Of a stretch of DNA of 64,000 nt, positions 17,969 through 29,400 are shown piece by piece. Numbering within the stretch: position 1 is the first letter of the stretch; the number at the start of each line of letters is the position of its first letter. Origin of the DNA: Bacteroidaceae bacterium (lineage in GTDB: Bacteria; Bacteroidota; Bacteroidia; Bacteroidales; Bacteroidaceae); the NCBI GenBank assembly GCA_016280855.1, contig JAEEHP010000073.1, positions 1 through 64,000 on the forward strand. The letters run 5' to 3'. The notes under the pieces were generated by a model. It was not told the origin of the DNA and ran no database searches. It saw only the letters and a list, made by a program, of their open reading frames with translations. The translations under genes were made by a program, and so were the position numbers.

Positions 17969-20470
17969 ATGAAAAAGTATCTTACTCATCTGTTGGCGCT
18001 CGTTGCATGTTTCCTGTGCAGCATGACCGCCAATGCGCAGTTCAGCGCAACGATTGAGATGTACCCGGCTACAGGCTACGACAGAGACGGGCACGACTTC
18101 AGCCTGGCCGAAGTGGCTACGGCACTCGGCACCGACGCCGCCACGCTCGTTGCCGACCTCGACGCCTGGATGGCTGAAGAGGCTCCCACGGAGTTCTGGT
18201 TCCAGACCTCTGAGTTTGTACCCACAGCACTCAGCGACTACACGGCCAACGACCGTGGCTTCTGGATGAAGCTCGACGGAACCGTCGTTGCTTATGGACA
18301 GAAGGAAACCGACGACGGTCCCGAACTGCAGGCCATGTACAGCCTGTTCACTTGGGATGCCGAAGCAGGTACCTTCACCGTGTCACTCGGACAGATGCCT
18401 AACAAGCTTGCCGCCGGCGACGAAGGGCACGTCATCCTCGTCATCGCCAAGGGCGACAAGAAGGCTACCTTCGACATGACGCTCAAGATCATCGAGAAGG
18501 AAACGCCCGACCTCCCCACGGCCGTCACCGACCTCAACGCCCTCAATATCGTAGGCACGAAGAACATCGAGTGGGCACAGTACCCCAACATGTCGATGGA
18601 TCAGATCGTTGACCTCACCGGCGTCGCTGAAGCCCTCGGCACCACCGACGAGATCATCGCCGAGAACCTCTCCTCGTTCCTCTTCATGACGACCCTCGAG
18701 CTGAAGGGTGAAGACGAAGCCAGCCAAAAGCCCTACAAGACCGCTACCCTCAGCAACGAAGGCACCGCCGGAGGCTTCGGCTTCTGGATGGCTCACGTTT
18801 GGGACGACGAGATCGAAGCGTTCTCCGATGAGTGTGTTCGCTGCGTATGGGGTGAACACGCCGCCTTCCGCATCATGTACAGCGAACAGTACAATTACGA
18901 TGCCACCACGAAGGAACTCGCCAGCGTCACCGGTTGGGAGAGCTATTCGCAGGAACTCGGCACCAAGTACAACTTCGACCTCTACATCGTCTATGGCGAC
19001 AAGGCCTATAAGCTCCACCACGTCGTCACCCTCTCCGAGAAACCCGAGGAGGATCCCAACAAGTGGGTCAAGGTGAGCGAGGAAGAGCAGACCGTCACCA
19101 TGATGCAAGGCGACAACATGACGCAGCTCAACCTCGACCTCGATGCCATCGCTGCAGCCCTCGACTGCGAGGCTTCTGCCCTCAAGGTCTATGGTCCGTC
19201 CGATGCTCAAGGTAATATCGATGACCGCCACACGGCCAACAATGGCGGCTTCTGGTTCAGCGGCAACGGCGTCATATGCGTTTGGGGTCAGTCCGACAAC
19301 GACGGCAGTCCCTATACCTTCTACATCGAGCCCGTCGAGAACCAAGTCTTCAGCTCATGGAACGTAGGACAGAACTCCGGCGCCACCGTAGGCGGCACCA
19401 CCTACACAACCACCCTCTTCTTCTTCAATGGCAACAAGAGCGATGCCAACAACCGCTACTATGCCGTCAAGGTCAACATCGTCATCGAGCAGAAGCCCGA
19501 TGTGGACGTTGAGTTCACCAGCGTGGCCGAGAAGACCTTCGCCTACCGCGTTGAACCGCTGAACTCCTACGGCGGCGACATCATGCCGGGCGTGGACCTC
19601 GACGAGGTTGAAGCGCTCATCGGCACCCGTTCACCCTCACTCTTCGGCTGGGAGAAGACCGCAGATGGCACCAAGTACTCCGATGCCTACAGCTGCGACC
19701 CGAAGCCCGGATTCTGGCTCGATCCCGACGGATATGTCTATCATTGGGATAATGCAGCCAACTCCCCCTTCGCCTACAGCTATCTCGCCGACGGCACCTT
19801 CCAGCTCTTCCAGTTCCCCAATGCCAACGCTCAAGGCACCGTACGTAAGACCACCTGCTTCCTCGTCAACCTCACCGACGGTCGCATGATCACCATCCAC
19901 ATGTCCATCGCGTTCGGCGATGTCATCAACTACGAGGAAGTGGGCTCCAAGGAGGTCACCCTCATCGCCGATCCCGACACACAGCATGAGGTCACGCTCG
20001 TGGACTTCTCCGACGCTATCACAGCCCTCGGCCTAACCGACGTAGCCTCCATGCTCAGCGGTCAGTGCGTCGCCGCCCTCACCAGCGACGGCACTTGGAG
20101 CGACCCGCAGATCCCGTCAGAGGGTATCGCCATCAACGACAAGGGCTTCTTCGACACCGCCGCCACCACCTTCTCCATCTACATGAACGCAGGCGACGAG
20201 AACTTCGTCGAGATGAGCGTGGACAATGAAACCGCCACCGAGATCGCCGACGACTTCAAGCTGCCCGTGACGCTCGCCATTCAGCGCGACATCGAAGGCG
20301 CACTCAAGCAGTACACCATCAAGGTGAGCATCGTCAGCCTCGCTTCCGTCACTGGCATCAACGAGGTCAAGAGCACCAACGCCGCCGTCACCTACGACCT
20401 CAGCGGCAGACGCTCCGACGCCACACGCCGCGGCGTATATATCCGCAACGGCAAGAAGATCGTCAAGTAA
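17969..20470 (+). CDS. Secreted DUF4859-like repeat protein with sorting tail
   Basis: 833 aa, signal peptide MKKYLTHLLALVACFLCSMTANA. The body is about five tandem copies of a 140-160 aa unit, each with a strand, an L/I-x-x-V/I-A-x-A-L-G-T helix and a GFW(F/M)xxxGxVxxWGQ segment (about aa 20, 195, 370, 515 and 670). This matches Bacteroidales DUF4859-type modules that accompany surface glycan proteins. The C-terminus YDLSGRRSDATRRGVYIRNGKKIVK is a sorting-type tail. Binding function is presumed, not shown. A strong terminator follows; upstream lies a repeat-rich 110-bp gap. Confidence 0.8.
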   Translation: MKKYLTHLLALVACFLCSMTANAQFSATIEMYPATGYDRDGHDFSLAEVATALGTDAATLVADLDAWMAEEAPTEFWFQTSEFVPTALSDYTANDRGFWMKLDGTVVAYGQKETDDGPELQAMYSLFTWDAEAGTFTVSLGQMPNKLAAGDEGHVILVIAKGDKKATFDMTLKIIEKETPDLPTAVTDLNALNIVGTKNIEWAQYPNMSMDQIVDLTGVAEALGTTDEIIAENLSSFLFMTTLELKGEDEASQKPYKTATLSNEGTAGGFGFWMAHVWDDEIEAFSDECVRCVWGEHAAFRIMYSEQYNYDATTKELASVTGWESYSQELGTKYNFDLYIVYGDKAYKLHHVVTLSEKPEEDPNKWVKVSEEEQTVTMMQGDNMTQLNLDLDAIAAALDCEASALKVYGPSDAQGNIDDRHTANNGGFWFSGNGVICVWGQSDNDGSPYTFYIEPVENQVFSSWNVGQNSGATVGGTTYTTTLFFFNGNKSDANNRYYAVKVNIVIEQKPDVDVEFTSVAEKTFAYRVEPLNSYGGDIMPGVDLDEVEALIGTRSPSLFGWEKTADGTKYSDAYSCDPKPGFWLDPDGYVYHWDNAANSPFAYSYLADGTFQLFQFPNANAQGTVRKTTCFLVNLTDGRMITIHMSIAFGDVINYEEVGSKEVTLIADPDTQHEVTLVDFSDAITALGLTDVASMLSGQCVAALTSDGTWSDPQIPSEGIAINDKGFFDTAATTFSIYMNAGDENFVEMSVDNETATEIADDFKLPVTLAIQRDIEGALKQYTIKVSIVSLASVTGINEVKSTNAAVTYDLSGRRSDATRRGVYIRNGKKIVK

Positions 20471-20501
20471 TCCCCCTTGGCTTAAAAACCATAAACACCC
20501 A

Positions 20502-20535
20502 AAGAGGCTGTGTCGCACCAACGACACAGCCTCTT
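20502..20535 (+). terminator. Strong intrinsic terminator
   Basis: Perfect 14-bp stem AAGAGGCTGTGTCG / CGACACAGCCTCTT with loop CACCAA, 31 bp after the DUF4859-like gene. Confidence 0.85.
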
Positions 20536-20585
20536 GTCTATAGAACAACTAATCGTGATAGTCTATAGAACAGCTAATTGTGATT
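20536..20585 (+). repeat. 25-bp tandem direct repeat
   Basis: Two adjacent 25-bp copies beginning GTCTATAGAACA, differing at about three positions, placed immediately after the terminator. Either a regulatory array or a scar of slippage or insertion. Confidence 0.75.
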
Positions 20586-21105
20586 GACGAGGAGGCCCTT
20601 CCTCCAACTCTCTTCGCCCTGTTGTATCATTATATGCAGCAGGGCGAATCGTTCGTTACGTTTAGTCGTTTAGCCTCAACAGGCTGTTCATCTTGGCCAT
20701 TATTGCTAAGAATGTTCATTGCTTAATCATGATGCAGCAATTGCTGCATCATCATCAAGCAATTGCTGCATCATCATCAAGCAATCAAAAAAGCTAGGAA
20801 TTTTGGGCTGAAGATTTGTGTCTGTCGGGCAGAATGATTATTCTTGCGGAGCGAAACGATTAATCCTAAATCGGTCCATAGGCAGACGTATTATATTGAA
20901 GGTTCTATTGACGTCGTATTCATGTCAACTGAGCACTCAATGATGAAGCGTTTCCTGCCGTAGGCAGCAAGGCATTTCGACGATGAAAACGATGACGAAG
21001 GGATTTTTTATAGGAGAGAGGGTGGTTTGAAATGTGTGGAGATAAAAAAAATGAGCTTGAGGAACGTTTTTTTTGATATTTATCCAATAATTACTAAAAA
21101 ATATA
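20586..21105. other. Long non-coding region with hairpins
   Basis: No convincing gene on either strand. It contains a 9-bp stem TTCGCCCTG / CAGGGCGAA (20613-20648), the palindrome and 22-bp repeats at 20731-20784, and otherwise lower-GC sequence than the flanking genes. The 89-aa minus-strand ORF here has no recognisable features. A small RNA or a long leader cannot be excluded. Confidence 0.5.
20731..20784. repeat. Perfect 20-bp palindrome followed by 22-bp tandem repeats
   Basis: GATGCAGCAATTGCTGCATC is a perfect palindrome (20731-20750). A 22-bp unit starting GCAATTGCTGCATC is repeated head-to-tail (20737-20758, 20759-20780) with a partial third copy. Confidence 0.85.
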
Positions 21106-21113
21106 TATCTTTG
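21106..21113 (+). promoter_or_regulatory. -7 element TATCTTTG for the sensor/regulator gene
   Basis: Exact TAnnTTTG match followed by GCACACGA. Transcription would start near 21119-21121, right at the tandem repeats of the 5' UTR. Confidence 0.65.
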
Positions 21114-21120
21114 CACACGA

Positions 21121-21188
21121 AGATATTCAGATTTGCTTGCGAAGAGATATAGATTTGTTCTCAAAAAGATGAGGATTTGCTCGCGAAC
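21121..21188 (+). repeat. Three imperfect tandem repeats (22-24 bp) in the 5' UTR
   Basis: Units of 22-24 bp, each with the shape AGATnn..GATTTGyTnnCnAA (21121-21144, 21145-21166, 21167-21188), lying between the predicted transcription start and the regulator ATG at 21221. Confidence 0.65.
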
Positions 21189-21220
21189 ACATCGCGAAGT
21201 CATCAAAAAGAAATGCCATT

Positions 21221-23068
21221 ATGCGTTCATCCGCTCTTTTGTCCTATCCTATAGCGATAGTCATTGCCATGTTCGTCGTTGCTGGCTGTCAGACGAATGG
21301 CAGGCCGAATCATCAAGCGTCCGGTGCCGACACAATCTACACCGAGGCGGCAGCTATGAGCATCCATCGCACCGAGCCCGAACGGGCGTTGGTGATGATC
21401 GACTCAGCGCTGATCGTCGGTAACATCACTTGGCAACGCGCAGAATACCTGAAGGCGGTGACGCAATACGGCGGGCTGCACAACCTGCCGCTGTCGCGAC
21501 AGACGTGTCTGGACATGATCAAACGCGACGAGGAGTTACGCAAGAGCGACAAGGATGCGCGCACCGACTCCGTGACGTTGGAACGCACATACCTCCTGCT
21601 GACAAGCATCGAATACACGGCCGCCAACCACCCCGCCATCATCCGCTACGCGACCGAAGCCTCGCGCCTCGCCCATGCGCTGGACATGCCCGACGAGGTG
21701 GGCAAGATGGAAGCTTTCATCGCTCGTGCCATGGCCCAGACGGGGCGTACGGACGAAGGCATTGAACGTCTGCGCAAGACACTCGCCGACCTTCGCGAGC
21801 TGAACACCTTCGGCGGTGTCGTTTCTTACCACGACGCTTCGAAGAAACTGCTGCACATCCTCATCGACCACGGCCGTTTCAGCGAGATGGAACAGGTGTG
21901 CCACGACGTGCTCGATCGCCTCGGCGAGCTTGAGGCGCACCCCGACCGCTTCGGCGACATGGTTGAAGGCTTTAATCCCGCCGAGTACATCGACTTCGCC
22001 CGCGGGCAGATGTTAGCGTTCCTCACCACGGCCTATGCGCGTCAGGTGACCGAGCACAAGGACGACCCCACTCTCCGTGCTAAGTATCTGCGTCAGGCCC
22101 TCGACACAGAGGAGCAGGTGTTTACTACGTCATGGAGCCGTGGCATCGACTGCGACAAGATGCTCTCGGCAGCGTACCACCACCTGGGTCAGTTTGACCG
22201 CTTCGAGCAGGCTATGCAGCGCTTCGAGAACACGTACCCCGACACCATCAACCCCAACTATCTCATCTGCCTCGAGCAGCGCAGCGAAGCCTGCAAGATG
22301 CAGGGTCGTCTGGCGGAATCGCTGAGCTACCGCGAGCGCGCCTCCGTTGTCCGCGACAGTCTGGACCAACGCAATCAGCGCGACCAGCTCGCCGAACTGG
22401 CCACGGTGTATCACTTGCAGGAGGAGCGTCTGGCTCGACAGCAGGCCGAATCCGATGCGCGCATCTTCCGCCTGCTGACGGCGGCCATCGCCTGCGGCCT
22501 CGTCGCCGCCATCGCCTTTGCCATTTACTTCTTCTACAAGCGCCGCGAAATTATAAAGAAGAATCGCGTGCTCGCGCGCGAGATTACGAAGGGATTAGAC
22601 AACACCCCGCTTCCCCACCCCATCGAGGCCGTGGTGCCCCGTGATGTTGCTGTTTCCCCGTCTATGCATGATCCCACTCCCTCCTCAGCTGTGGGGACAG
22701 GTGACACGCCCGCAGCGTCAGCCTACAGTACCCTCTATCAACAGCTGCGCAACACCATTCTTCGCGAGCAGCTGTATCTCGACCCCCGTCTTGACCGTCA
22801 GACGTTAGTGGACCGTTTCGGCGTGTCGAAGGATCGCATCGGTGCGGCGTTTGCCAAAGGCAGTCCTTACAAGTCACTCATCGACTTCCTCACCGATTGC
22901 CGCCTGCCTTACGCTGCCAAGCTTCTGGCTTCACGTCCCGACCTCTCCATCGCTGACGTCGCTCGCATGAGCGGTTTCCCCAGCGCCGACACATTCGGAA
23001 GAAATTTCAAGCAAAAATATGCGCTCACCCCATCGCAATTCCGCGAATCAGGCGAAAGCGTCCGTTAA
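21221..23068 (+). CDS. Membrane-anchored TPR-type sensor with AraC-family DNA-binding domain
   Basis: A 615-aa one-component regulator. The N-terminus MRSSALLSYPIAIVIAMFVVAGCQTN has a signal/lipobox (VAGC). Residues about 40-410 are helical with TPR-like repeats (LRQALDTEEQVF, LGQFDRFEQAMQRFENTYP). One transmembrane helix lies near aa 416-440 (TAAIACGLVAAIAFAIYFFYKRR), followed by a linker. The AraC-type double helix-turn-helix is at about aa 534-612 (LDRQTLVDRFGVSKDRIGAAF, LSIADVARMSGFPSADTFGRNFK). Topology is periplasmic sensing and cytoplasmic DNA binding. Genes of this design in Bacteroidales sit next to the surface loci they control, so it probably regulates the giant-protein operon 90 bp downstream. 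Confidence 0.85.
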   Translation: MRSSALLSYPIAIVIAMFVVAGCQTNGRPNHQASGADTIYTEAAAMSIHRTEPERALVMIDSALIVGNITWQRAEYLKAVTQYGGLHNLPLSRQTCLDMIKRDEELRKSDKDARTDSVTLERTYLLLTSIEYTAANHPAIIRYATEASRLAHALDMPDEVGKMEAFIARAMAQTGRTDEGIERLRKTLADLRELNTFGGVVSYHDASKKLLHILIDHGRFSEMEQVCHDVLDRLGELEAHPDRFGDMVEGFNPAEYIDFARGQMLAFLTTAYARQVTEHKDDPTLRAKYLRQALDTEEQVFTTSWSRGIDCDKMLSAAYHHLGQFDRFEQAMQRFENTYPDTINPNYLICLEQRSEACKMQGRLAESLSYRERASVVRDSLDQRNQRDQLAELATVYHLQEERLARQQAESDARIFRLLTAAIACGLVAAIAFAIYFFYKRREIIKKNRVLAREITKGLDNTPLPHPIEAVVPRDVAVSPSMHDPTPSSAVGTGDTPAASAYSTLYQQLRNTILREQLYLDPRLDRQTLVDRFGVSKDRIGAAFAKGSPYKSLIDFLTDCRLPYAAKLLASRPDLSIADVARMSGFPSADTFGRNFKQKYALTPSQFRESGESVR

Positions 23069-23103
23069 TTCGTCTGAGATCATACGCGAAATCGTCCGCG
23101 CTC

Positions 23104-23134
23104 TTGCACGGACGGGTGTAAGACGCTATCTTTG
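23104..23134 (+). promoter_or_regulatory. Promoter upstream of the giant-protein operon
   Basis: TTG at 23104-23106 and TATCTTTG at 23127-23134 with 20-bp spacing, a good Bacteroidales -33/-7 pair. It precedes the 64-aa small membrane gene and then the giant genes. Short inverted TCCGCG/CGGACG-like segments nearby might bind the upstream regulator. Confidence 0.7.
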
Positions 23135-23157
23135 CAGCGTCTCCATTCTCCGAGCGT

Positions 23158-23352
23158 ATGACCGAAGCATCCTCCTTCTACATTCTCATCCTCATCATTG
23201 CGGCACTCGTCGTCATCGTCGCAGCGCTCTTAGGGTGTGTCCTTTACAACCAGCACGAACTGCGCCGGAAGAACGAGGTCATCATCCGTGAGATCCGCGA
23301 GAACGTCCAGCTGCGCGACGAGCTGCGCCACCATCTTCAGCAAACCTCATAA
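23158..23352 (+). CDS. Small single-helix membrane protein with coiled-coil tail
   Basis: 64 aa: an N-terminal transmembrane helix (FYILILIIAALVVIVAALLGCVLY) followed by a charged coiled coil (HELRRKNEVIIREIRENVQLRDELRHHL). The layout echoes the membrane/juxtamembrane part of the neighbouring sensor (YKRREIIKKNRVLAREI). It has a good promoter 24 bp upstream. The last codons and the TAA stop lie in the first units of the AACCTCAT repeat. A real gene is likely because of promoter and composition; function unknown, and association with the sensor is speculation. Confidence 0.6.
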   Translation: MTEASSFYILILIIAALVVIVAALLGCVLYNQHELRRKNEVIIREIRENVQLRDELRHHLQQTS

Positions 23353-23398
23353 CCTCATAACCTCAAAACCTCATAACCTCATAACCTCAAAACCTCAA
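23343..23398 (+). repeat. (AACCTCAT/A)7 octanucleotide tandem repeat
   Basis: Seven consecutive 8-bp units (AACCTCAT or AACCTCAA). The array covers the stop codon of the 64-aa gene and ends 44 bp upstream of the first giant gene. No CRISPR-like spacers. Confidence 0.9.
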
Positions 23399-23442
23399 AA
23401 CTATATTCAACCCTTTTCCTTTAACCTAAATTTTTTCGCGTT

Positions 23443-26400
23443 ATGAAAACAAAACATCAACATTTCTCGCCTCCTGCCAATGCAGGATTTGAGCGATGGT
23501 TGCGCCATGGCAGGCATCCGATGCCCCGGCGCACGTCAAATGTGTGGACCAGACTGGTTCTGGTATTTCTCATGCTCTTCTCGGCCTTGCCTGTGTTGCG
23601 GGCTCAATACATCACGGACCTCAAAGTTATGGGCAGTAGCTCTGAATCAGGTATAACTAGCCTGAAAGATGCGGCCAAGAATCAGAAATGGACCGTCGTT
23701 GAGAAGGACCTGAATGACAATGCTGGCGGCTGGTATATTTACCTGGCTTATAAGACGACTGATAATGCAAATCCGGAGACAGAGTACATCACGGACATCG
23801 TCGCCAGGACAACTAATGTGAACAGCTTCACGTTGAACGGCAGATCATATTATAAGGTGACTGCTGAAGGAAGTAATTTCAACGGTGACCTGAACAAAGA
23901 AGCCGGCGGCGCTTATATCTACCTTTATTACACGAAAGGGCGCGCAAACTTGGCTGGCCATTATGATTCGAAGCGTGTACTCGAGAAGATTGAATCATCT
24001 AACAACGACGGCAGCCAATCGAGTGGTACATCGAACTACGGCCCCGTGTGTTGGTATGATGCCTACAGCAACGCCCCGTGCGATGTCAACAAGGGTTGCG
24101 GCAAAGGTTCCGACTACATCTACCTCAGAATGTATTTTAAGGAGCAGACGTTGTCCATCAAGAAAGATCCGAAGGCTATAAGCGGCCTCGTATATAATGG
24201 AAGCGCACAGAAGTTGGTAACTGCCCCTGCTAGTGGCAACTACGGAACAATGTATTACAAGGTGGGTAACGGTAGTTATAAAACAGCGTTACCGGAGGCT
24301 ACTGATGTACAGAAAGAGTACACGGTGACATATTACCTCAAAGCCGGTTCTTATGCCAATAATAGTCCCGCAAAATCGTTGAAAGTGAGAATTGCTCCGC
24401 CTACAGTGAAATCTGCGGGCCTCGACGGTGACTTTGACCAGGAGAAGAGGCAGGTGGTATTGACCTGGAGCGCAGCTGACGGTTTGTATTACTACAAGAA
24501 TTACAGATGGTATGTCTATCGCGGCAACACGAAGCTAGGCGAAGTGCATCCGGACTCTACACGCACGTGGATCGACACACAATATACGGTGGATAATCCT
24601 AAAGAGACGTATCACGTGTATTATGTGTCCAAGGACTGGGAACAAGAAGAGCTTAAAGATGACTGTAAGGCTTCTGTGGATGTGAGTACAGTGCGTACGG
24701 TGCCTGTGAATAACCTAAAAGCTGTAACTGATGATACCAAACTGACGCTGACGTGGTCATCAGATGGTTACCCAGCTGGTTGGGGCCACAAGTTCAAGAT
24801 CTATGTGGACAAGGAGACAGAGCCAATCATAACCATCACTCCTACGGGTTCTGATCATACATCGTTCACATGGGAGCACCGCTACACGGATGCACATGCC
24901 GACCGTAAGAACGGCACTACGGGGTCAGGCAAAAGCACCGTCTATTGGACCGAGGAGCAGGGCTTAGGTGCCTGCAGCCCCCACAGCTATCGTGTAGAGG
25001 GCGTCATCGAGAACAAGACGTTGAATTCGGCTTCTCAGGAAAACAAGGCCATCGGTGCAGCCACAAGTTTCTATTCCTTCGAAGCCTCGAAGGGCGCTTA
25101 TGCTGGTTCGGTGAAACTCTCGTGGCACATCGACAATCAAGGTTCAACTGCGTCTAAAACATACATTATTGCTCGCCGTACGACAGGGAAAGAGAGTGAG
25201 GCGTGGACAACGCTGGATCGCATCAACAGCACCGACGAGTACCTGCTTTATACCGACGAGACCGCTTTGCCAGGCATTTATTACGACTATAAAGTGACAG
25301 CTGTTGACAAATGTGGCAACGGAGAGCAAATTTATACGACCGCAACAGACATCGGTTTCTCACAGGCCACCGGCACAGTGAGCGGACGTGTAACATATGG
25401 CGCTTCCGGCAGCGCTGTAGATAGTGTTGACGTGATTATGACCAAAGCCAGTGTGTCGGGCGATGATGCGAAACAATATCAATCGTTGCGCATTAATGGT
25501 TCCAACGCTGTCGCTGTATGGAAGTATCCCAATGCCAACTACCCCAAGGAGATGTTCCAGACCGCGGACTTCTCCATGCAGATGTGGATCAACCTCGATG
25601 AGTTTCCCGAGGCATGGCTGATACGCTTGAGGGGAACTAACGTCGGAGCCATAGGTATATCGAAAAACAGCTACCCAATGTTCTGCTGTGGAACAAGTCC
25701 TCAATATAATTTTACGACACTTAGCTTGAAGAAGGGCGAGTATAATCACTTGACCATGACCCGAAAGGGGAATGTGGTGACCTTCTACCTCGTGGAACCC
25801 AATCCCGACGGACGTCCCATTGTACATAAGGAAACAAAGACCATCCACGCCATTTCGGATCTAACGGTCAACCCCGTGTTCCAGATGGGTTACTTCAATG
25901 GCTATATCGATGAGTTCCGCATTTGGACGAAGTGCCTGAGCGAGGAAGAGATCGTGGGTAACTTCGACCGCATGCTTGTGGGCAACGAGAAGGATTTGTT
26001 GTGCTATTGGACTTTCGACGAGGGCTTGAATAACAAGTTCTTCGACTACTCGCGCGAGGGTACGGTGTATAACGGTCACCACGGCACAGCGACAAACACA
26101 AAATCATCAGAGACGGTTCCCTCCGCCCTGGGTTTGAAAGCGACGACGGATACCGACGGTAACTACATCATAGCGGGCGTCCCATTCAGCGGCGAGGGTA
26201 CAAACTACAACATCCAGCCGATGAAGAACGCCCACGACTTCTCACCTCAAAAGCAAAGCCGTTACATCAGCGCCTCTTCGCTCGTTCAGAACAGCGTAGA
26301 TTTCACCGACGTGAGTTCGTTCGAAGTGTCGGGTCAGGTGCTGTATGAGGGCACGACGATACCTGTTGACAGTGTGATGATCTATGTGGACGGTCGCGCC

Positions 26401-29400
26401 GTCTCCCGCAACGGCGAGGCTGTGATGACTGATGAACAAGGTAAGTTCATCGTCGATGTGCCCATTGGCAATCACTATCTCACAGCCGTCAGGGACGGCC
26501 ACACGTTTGTTGAAGATGGTCGCATTCCTGCAGACCCCTCCGGCTTGAACTCTGAAACGATGCCTTTCACGAGCCCTCTGTCGGGTCTGAAGTTCACTGA
26601 CAATACGTTGGTGCCCATTGTGGGGCGCGTGGTCGGCGGTGCCATCGAGGGTGCAAAGCCGTTGGGCTTCGGTCTGAGCGAGAATAATATCGGTAAGGCC
26701 ATCATTACGTTGGAAATACCAGACCTTACTTATATGATTAACGCGCACGAGGAGTTTGCCGATAACGCTCACTTGGTGAGCAATGGTTACTTCCCGACAA
26801 AGACGAACACCCCGCTGCCACATCCTGAAGGTATGCCGAACGCAGGCGATGCTTATCGTACGGGCGGCGATTATGAGAATGATGCGAAGCAGATCGTGAT
26901 CACGACCGACGCTGTGACGGGTGAGTTCGGTGCACTGGTGCCCCCGTTGGACTACAAGGTGGTGTCGGTGCAGATGGTGAATACCACTGGTCAGAGTGCG
27001 TATGTGTTTAAAGCCGATGAGTTGCCGCGCATCAATGCAAGTGATGCCACGAACGTGATGCAGGACAGTACGTTGACAGACAAGGGCGAAAAGATCTTCT
27101 TCGACTATGTGGCCAAGTTCGTCCAGGCGAAGCACACAGAGCCGGTTCTGTCCGTGACGCAGGGCAATCTGCCGGAGGGCGTGTATGGTAAGCCAACAGC
27201 CTCCTATGTGAATCCGCTCACGCAGAAGGAAACGGAGGTGGCTGTTTATACGCTGAACAACAACCAGGTGACGTATAATTTCGGTTATCCCATTTTCGGC
27301 GAGTTAGGCACATACACGTTCAACCTTGAAGGTTATGAGATGTACACCAACTACGATAAAGACGCCACAGATCCCAAGCGCGAATCGAAGGTGCCGCTGA
27401 GAGATGTTGTCGTCACCATCAGCAATGCGTTGAGCTCGTCTCAGGAGGTGCAGGGCGTCGATGACCCAGAACATGCAGGTGAGGTGCTGAATTTGAAGCC
27501 CAACCAGCTACAGCTCGACTCTCTGGGTAAGGCTAAGTATCAGTGGAAGGCTGGTTTCCCCAACATCCAGAGTCCCTATACGCGAACATTAAATATGACA
27601 TACAACAACGGTGCTGGTGAGTACAAATGGAAGGGCACGACAGGCGATGGTATGGCGGGCATCATCTTTGGCGACCTGCCCTCTGGCACGAACTTCACTA
27701 CAGATGGTCCGTCGGACGTGGAGATGGTTCTTCACGACCCGTATGGTGACTCTTCGTTCGCTACCTGGGAGACAGGTAAGGTGACCGTAGAATCTACGGA
27801 TACAGTGGCCACACAGACACAGGACAACAGCTTATTGTCAACCCTTCATCTTGGTCCTGATTTCTCAATGGGTTCTGGCGGCTGGGGTTTCATATTCGAT
27901 ACCGAACTTGATACTACCATCGATCCTGCGCTTGGCTTCGACCGTGTGATGCAACACGACACCATCACTACAAATACCACAACGATCGAGGTTACACGCG
28001 CCATCAGCACAAGTAGCGATCCGGAATTTGTAGGTGCTGATGCAGACCTATATATAGGAAAGAGCAGTAACCTGTTGTTCGGTAAGGCCCGAGGCGTCGG
28101 CCTAAAGGAAAATGACCAGGGCGTACCGGAAGTGGCGGTGAGCGACGTGATCACCATAGGTAAGAAGTTCAAGACGAACTTCGTTTACACACAGTATCAA
28201 ATCGAAAATGTGATCGTTCCCAACCTGAAAACTATTCGAAACGGTTTGCTGGTTTGGGTCGAGGACGTGGATTCGACGCTGAATGATACATCGGAGACCA
28301 TGTACGTAACGGCACTGCATGAGGACGATCCGAACTTCGGTGAGCCCGGAACCTACAGAGCCATTGCTCCGAAAACCGGTGGAAAGATTGGTGTAGATAT
28401 GGTTGGCTTCTACAACGACCAAATCCTGAACTGGTACGCCGCCATCGAGCAGAACGAGAAGTATAAGGTTGATCTGTTCAAGGACTCCAGTGCTGAAAAG
28501 AAAAATTTATCGTTTGGCGGCGGTTCCGAGAACACGGAAACATCAACAACGTCTAAGACCAGGTCAAAGACTACAACCTATACCCACAACTGGACGGTCA
28601 TTGCATCGTTGGATGTAGGCTTCACTTATAATGGAGTAGGCTTTAATCTTGAGACTGCCAACAACACGACGTTTGAAGATGCTGAAAGCGAAACCAACGA
28701 GACCACCACAACTGCGACCTTCAGCTACACGCTGGCAGATAGCGGTGCCGATGACTCGTTCACGATGGATATTTACCCGGCTTCTGGCAACCACGGTCCT
28801 GTATTCCGCACCTTGGGCGGCCAGTCGTCATGCCCCTATGAGGGTCAGGTGTTGACAAAGTACTACAAAGCTGGTAAGGAAGAGCTGTCGGCTGCCACAT
28901 GGCAGATTGAAGATCCCGAGTTGACGTGCGACAATCGTCTGCTGACGGGTATCCCGACGGGCGGCAAGGCTCAGTTCGAGCTGAAGCTGAAGAACAACTC
29001 AATTACGAAGACCGACTGCTACTTCAACCTTGTTCCCGTTGACGGTGCTAATCCTAAGGGTGCATTGCTGAGCCTGCCCACAGGTCCTATCGGCAACGGT
29101 CGTTCAGTATTTGTGCCCGCTGGTGAGGCAGTGACAATGATCCTGACCCTCGAGCAGGGCAACCTCGCCACGACGAAGTACGACGACATCCAGCTGTCGC
29201 TGCAGAGTGCATGTCAGGACGATATCTGCAGCACGATCAGCCTGAGTGCTGAATTCGTGCCTGCCAGCACACCAGTGATCATGGCTATCGACAAGTCCGT
29301 GATGAACATCGGCAACGTCAGCGATGGTCTGAATATCCGTGTGACGGGCTTCAACCGTTACTTCGCCGGCTTGGAGCGTGTTGATCTGCAATACATGGCT

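Noticed and set aside
20937-21206. 89-aa minus-strand ORF in the gene-free region
   Set aside because: No recognisable motif. It crosses the predicted promoter and tandem repeats of the sensor gene, and most of its sequence is AT-rich spacer.
23343-23398. CRISPR array
   Set aside because: Units are 8 bp and contiguous, with no spacers and no cas genes; it is a simple tandem repeat.
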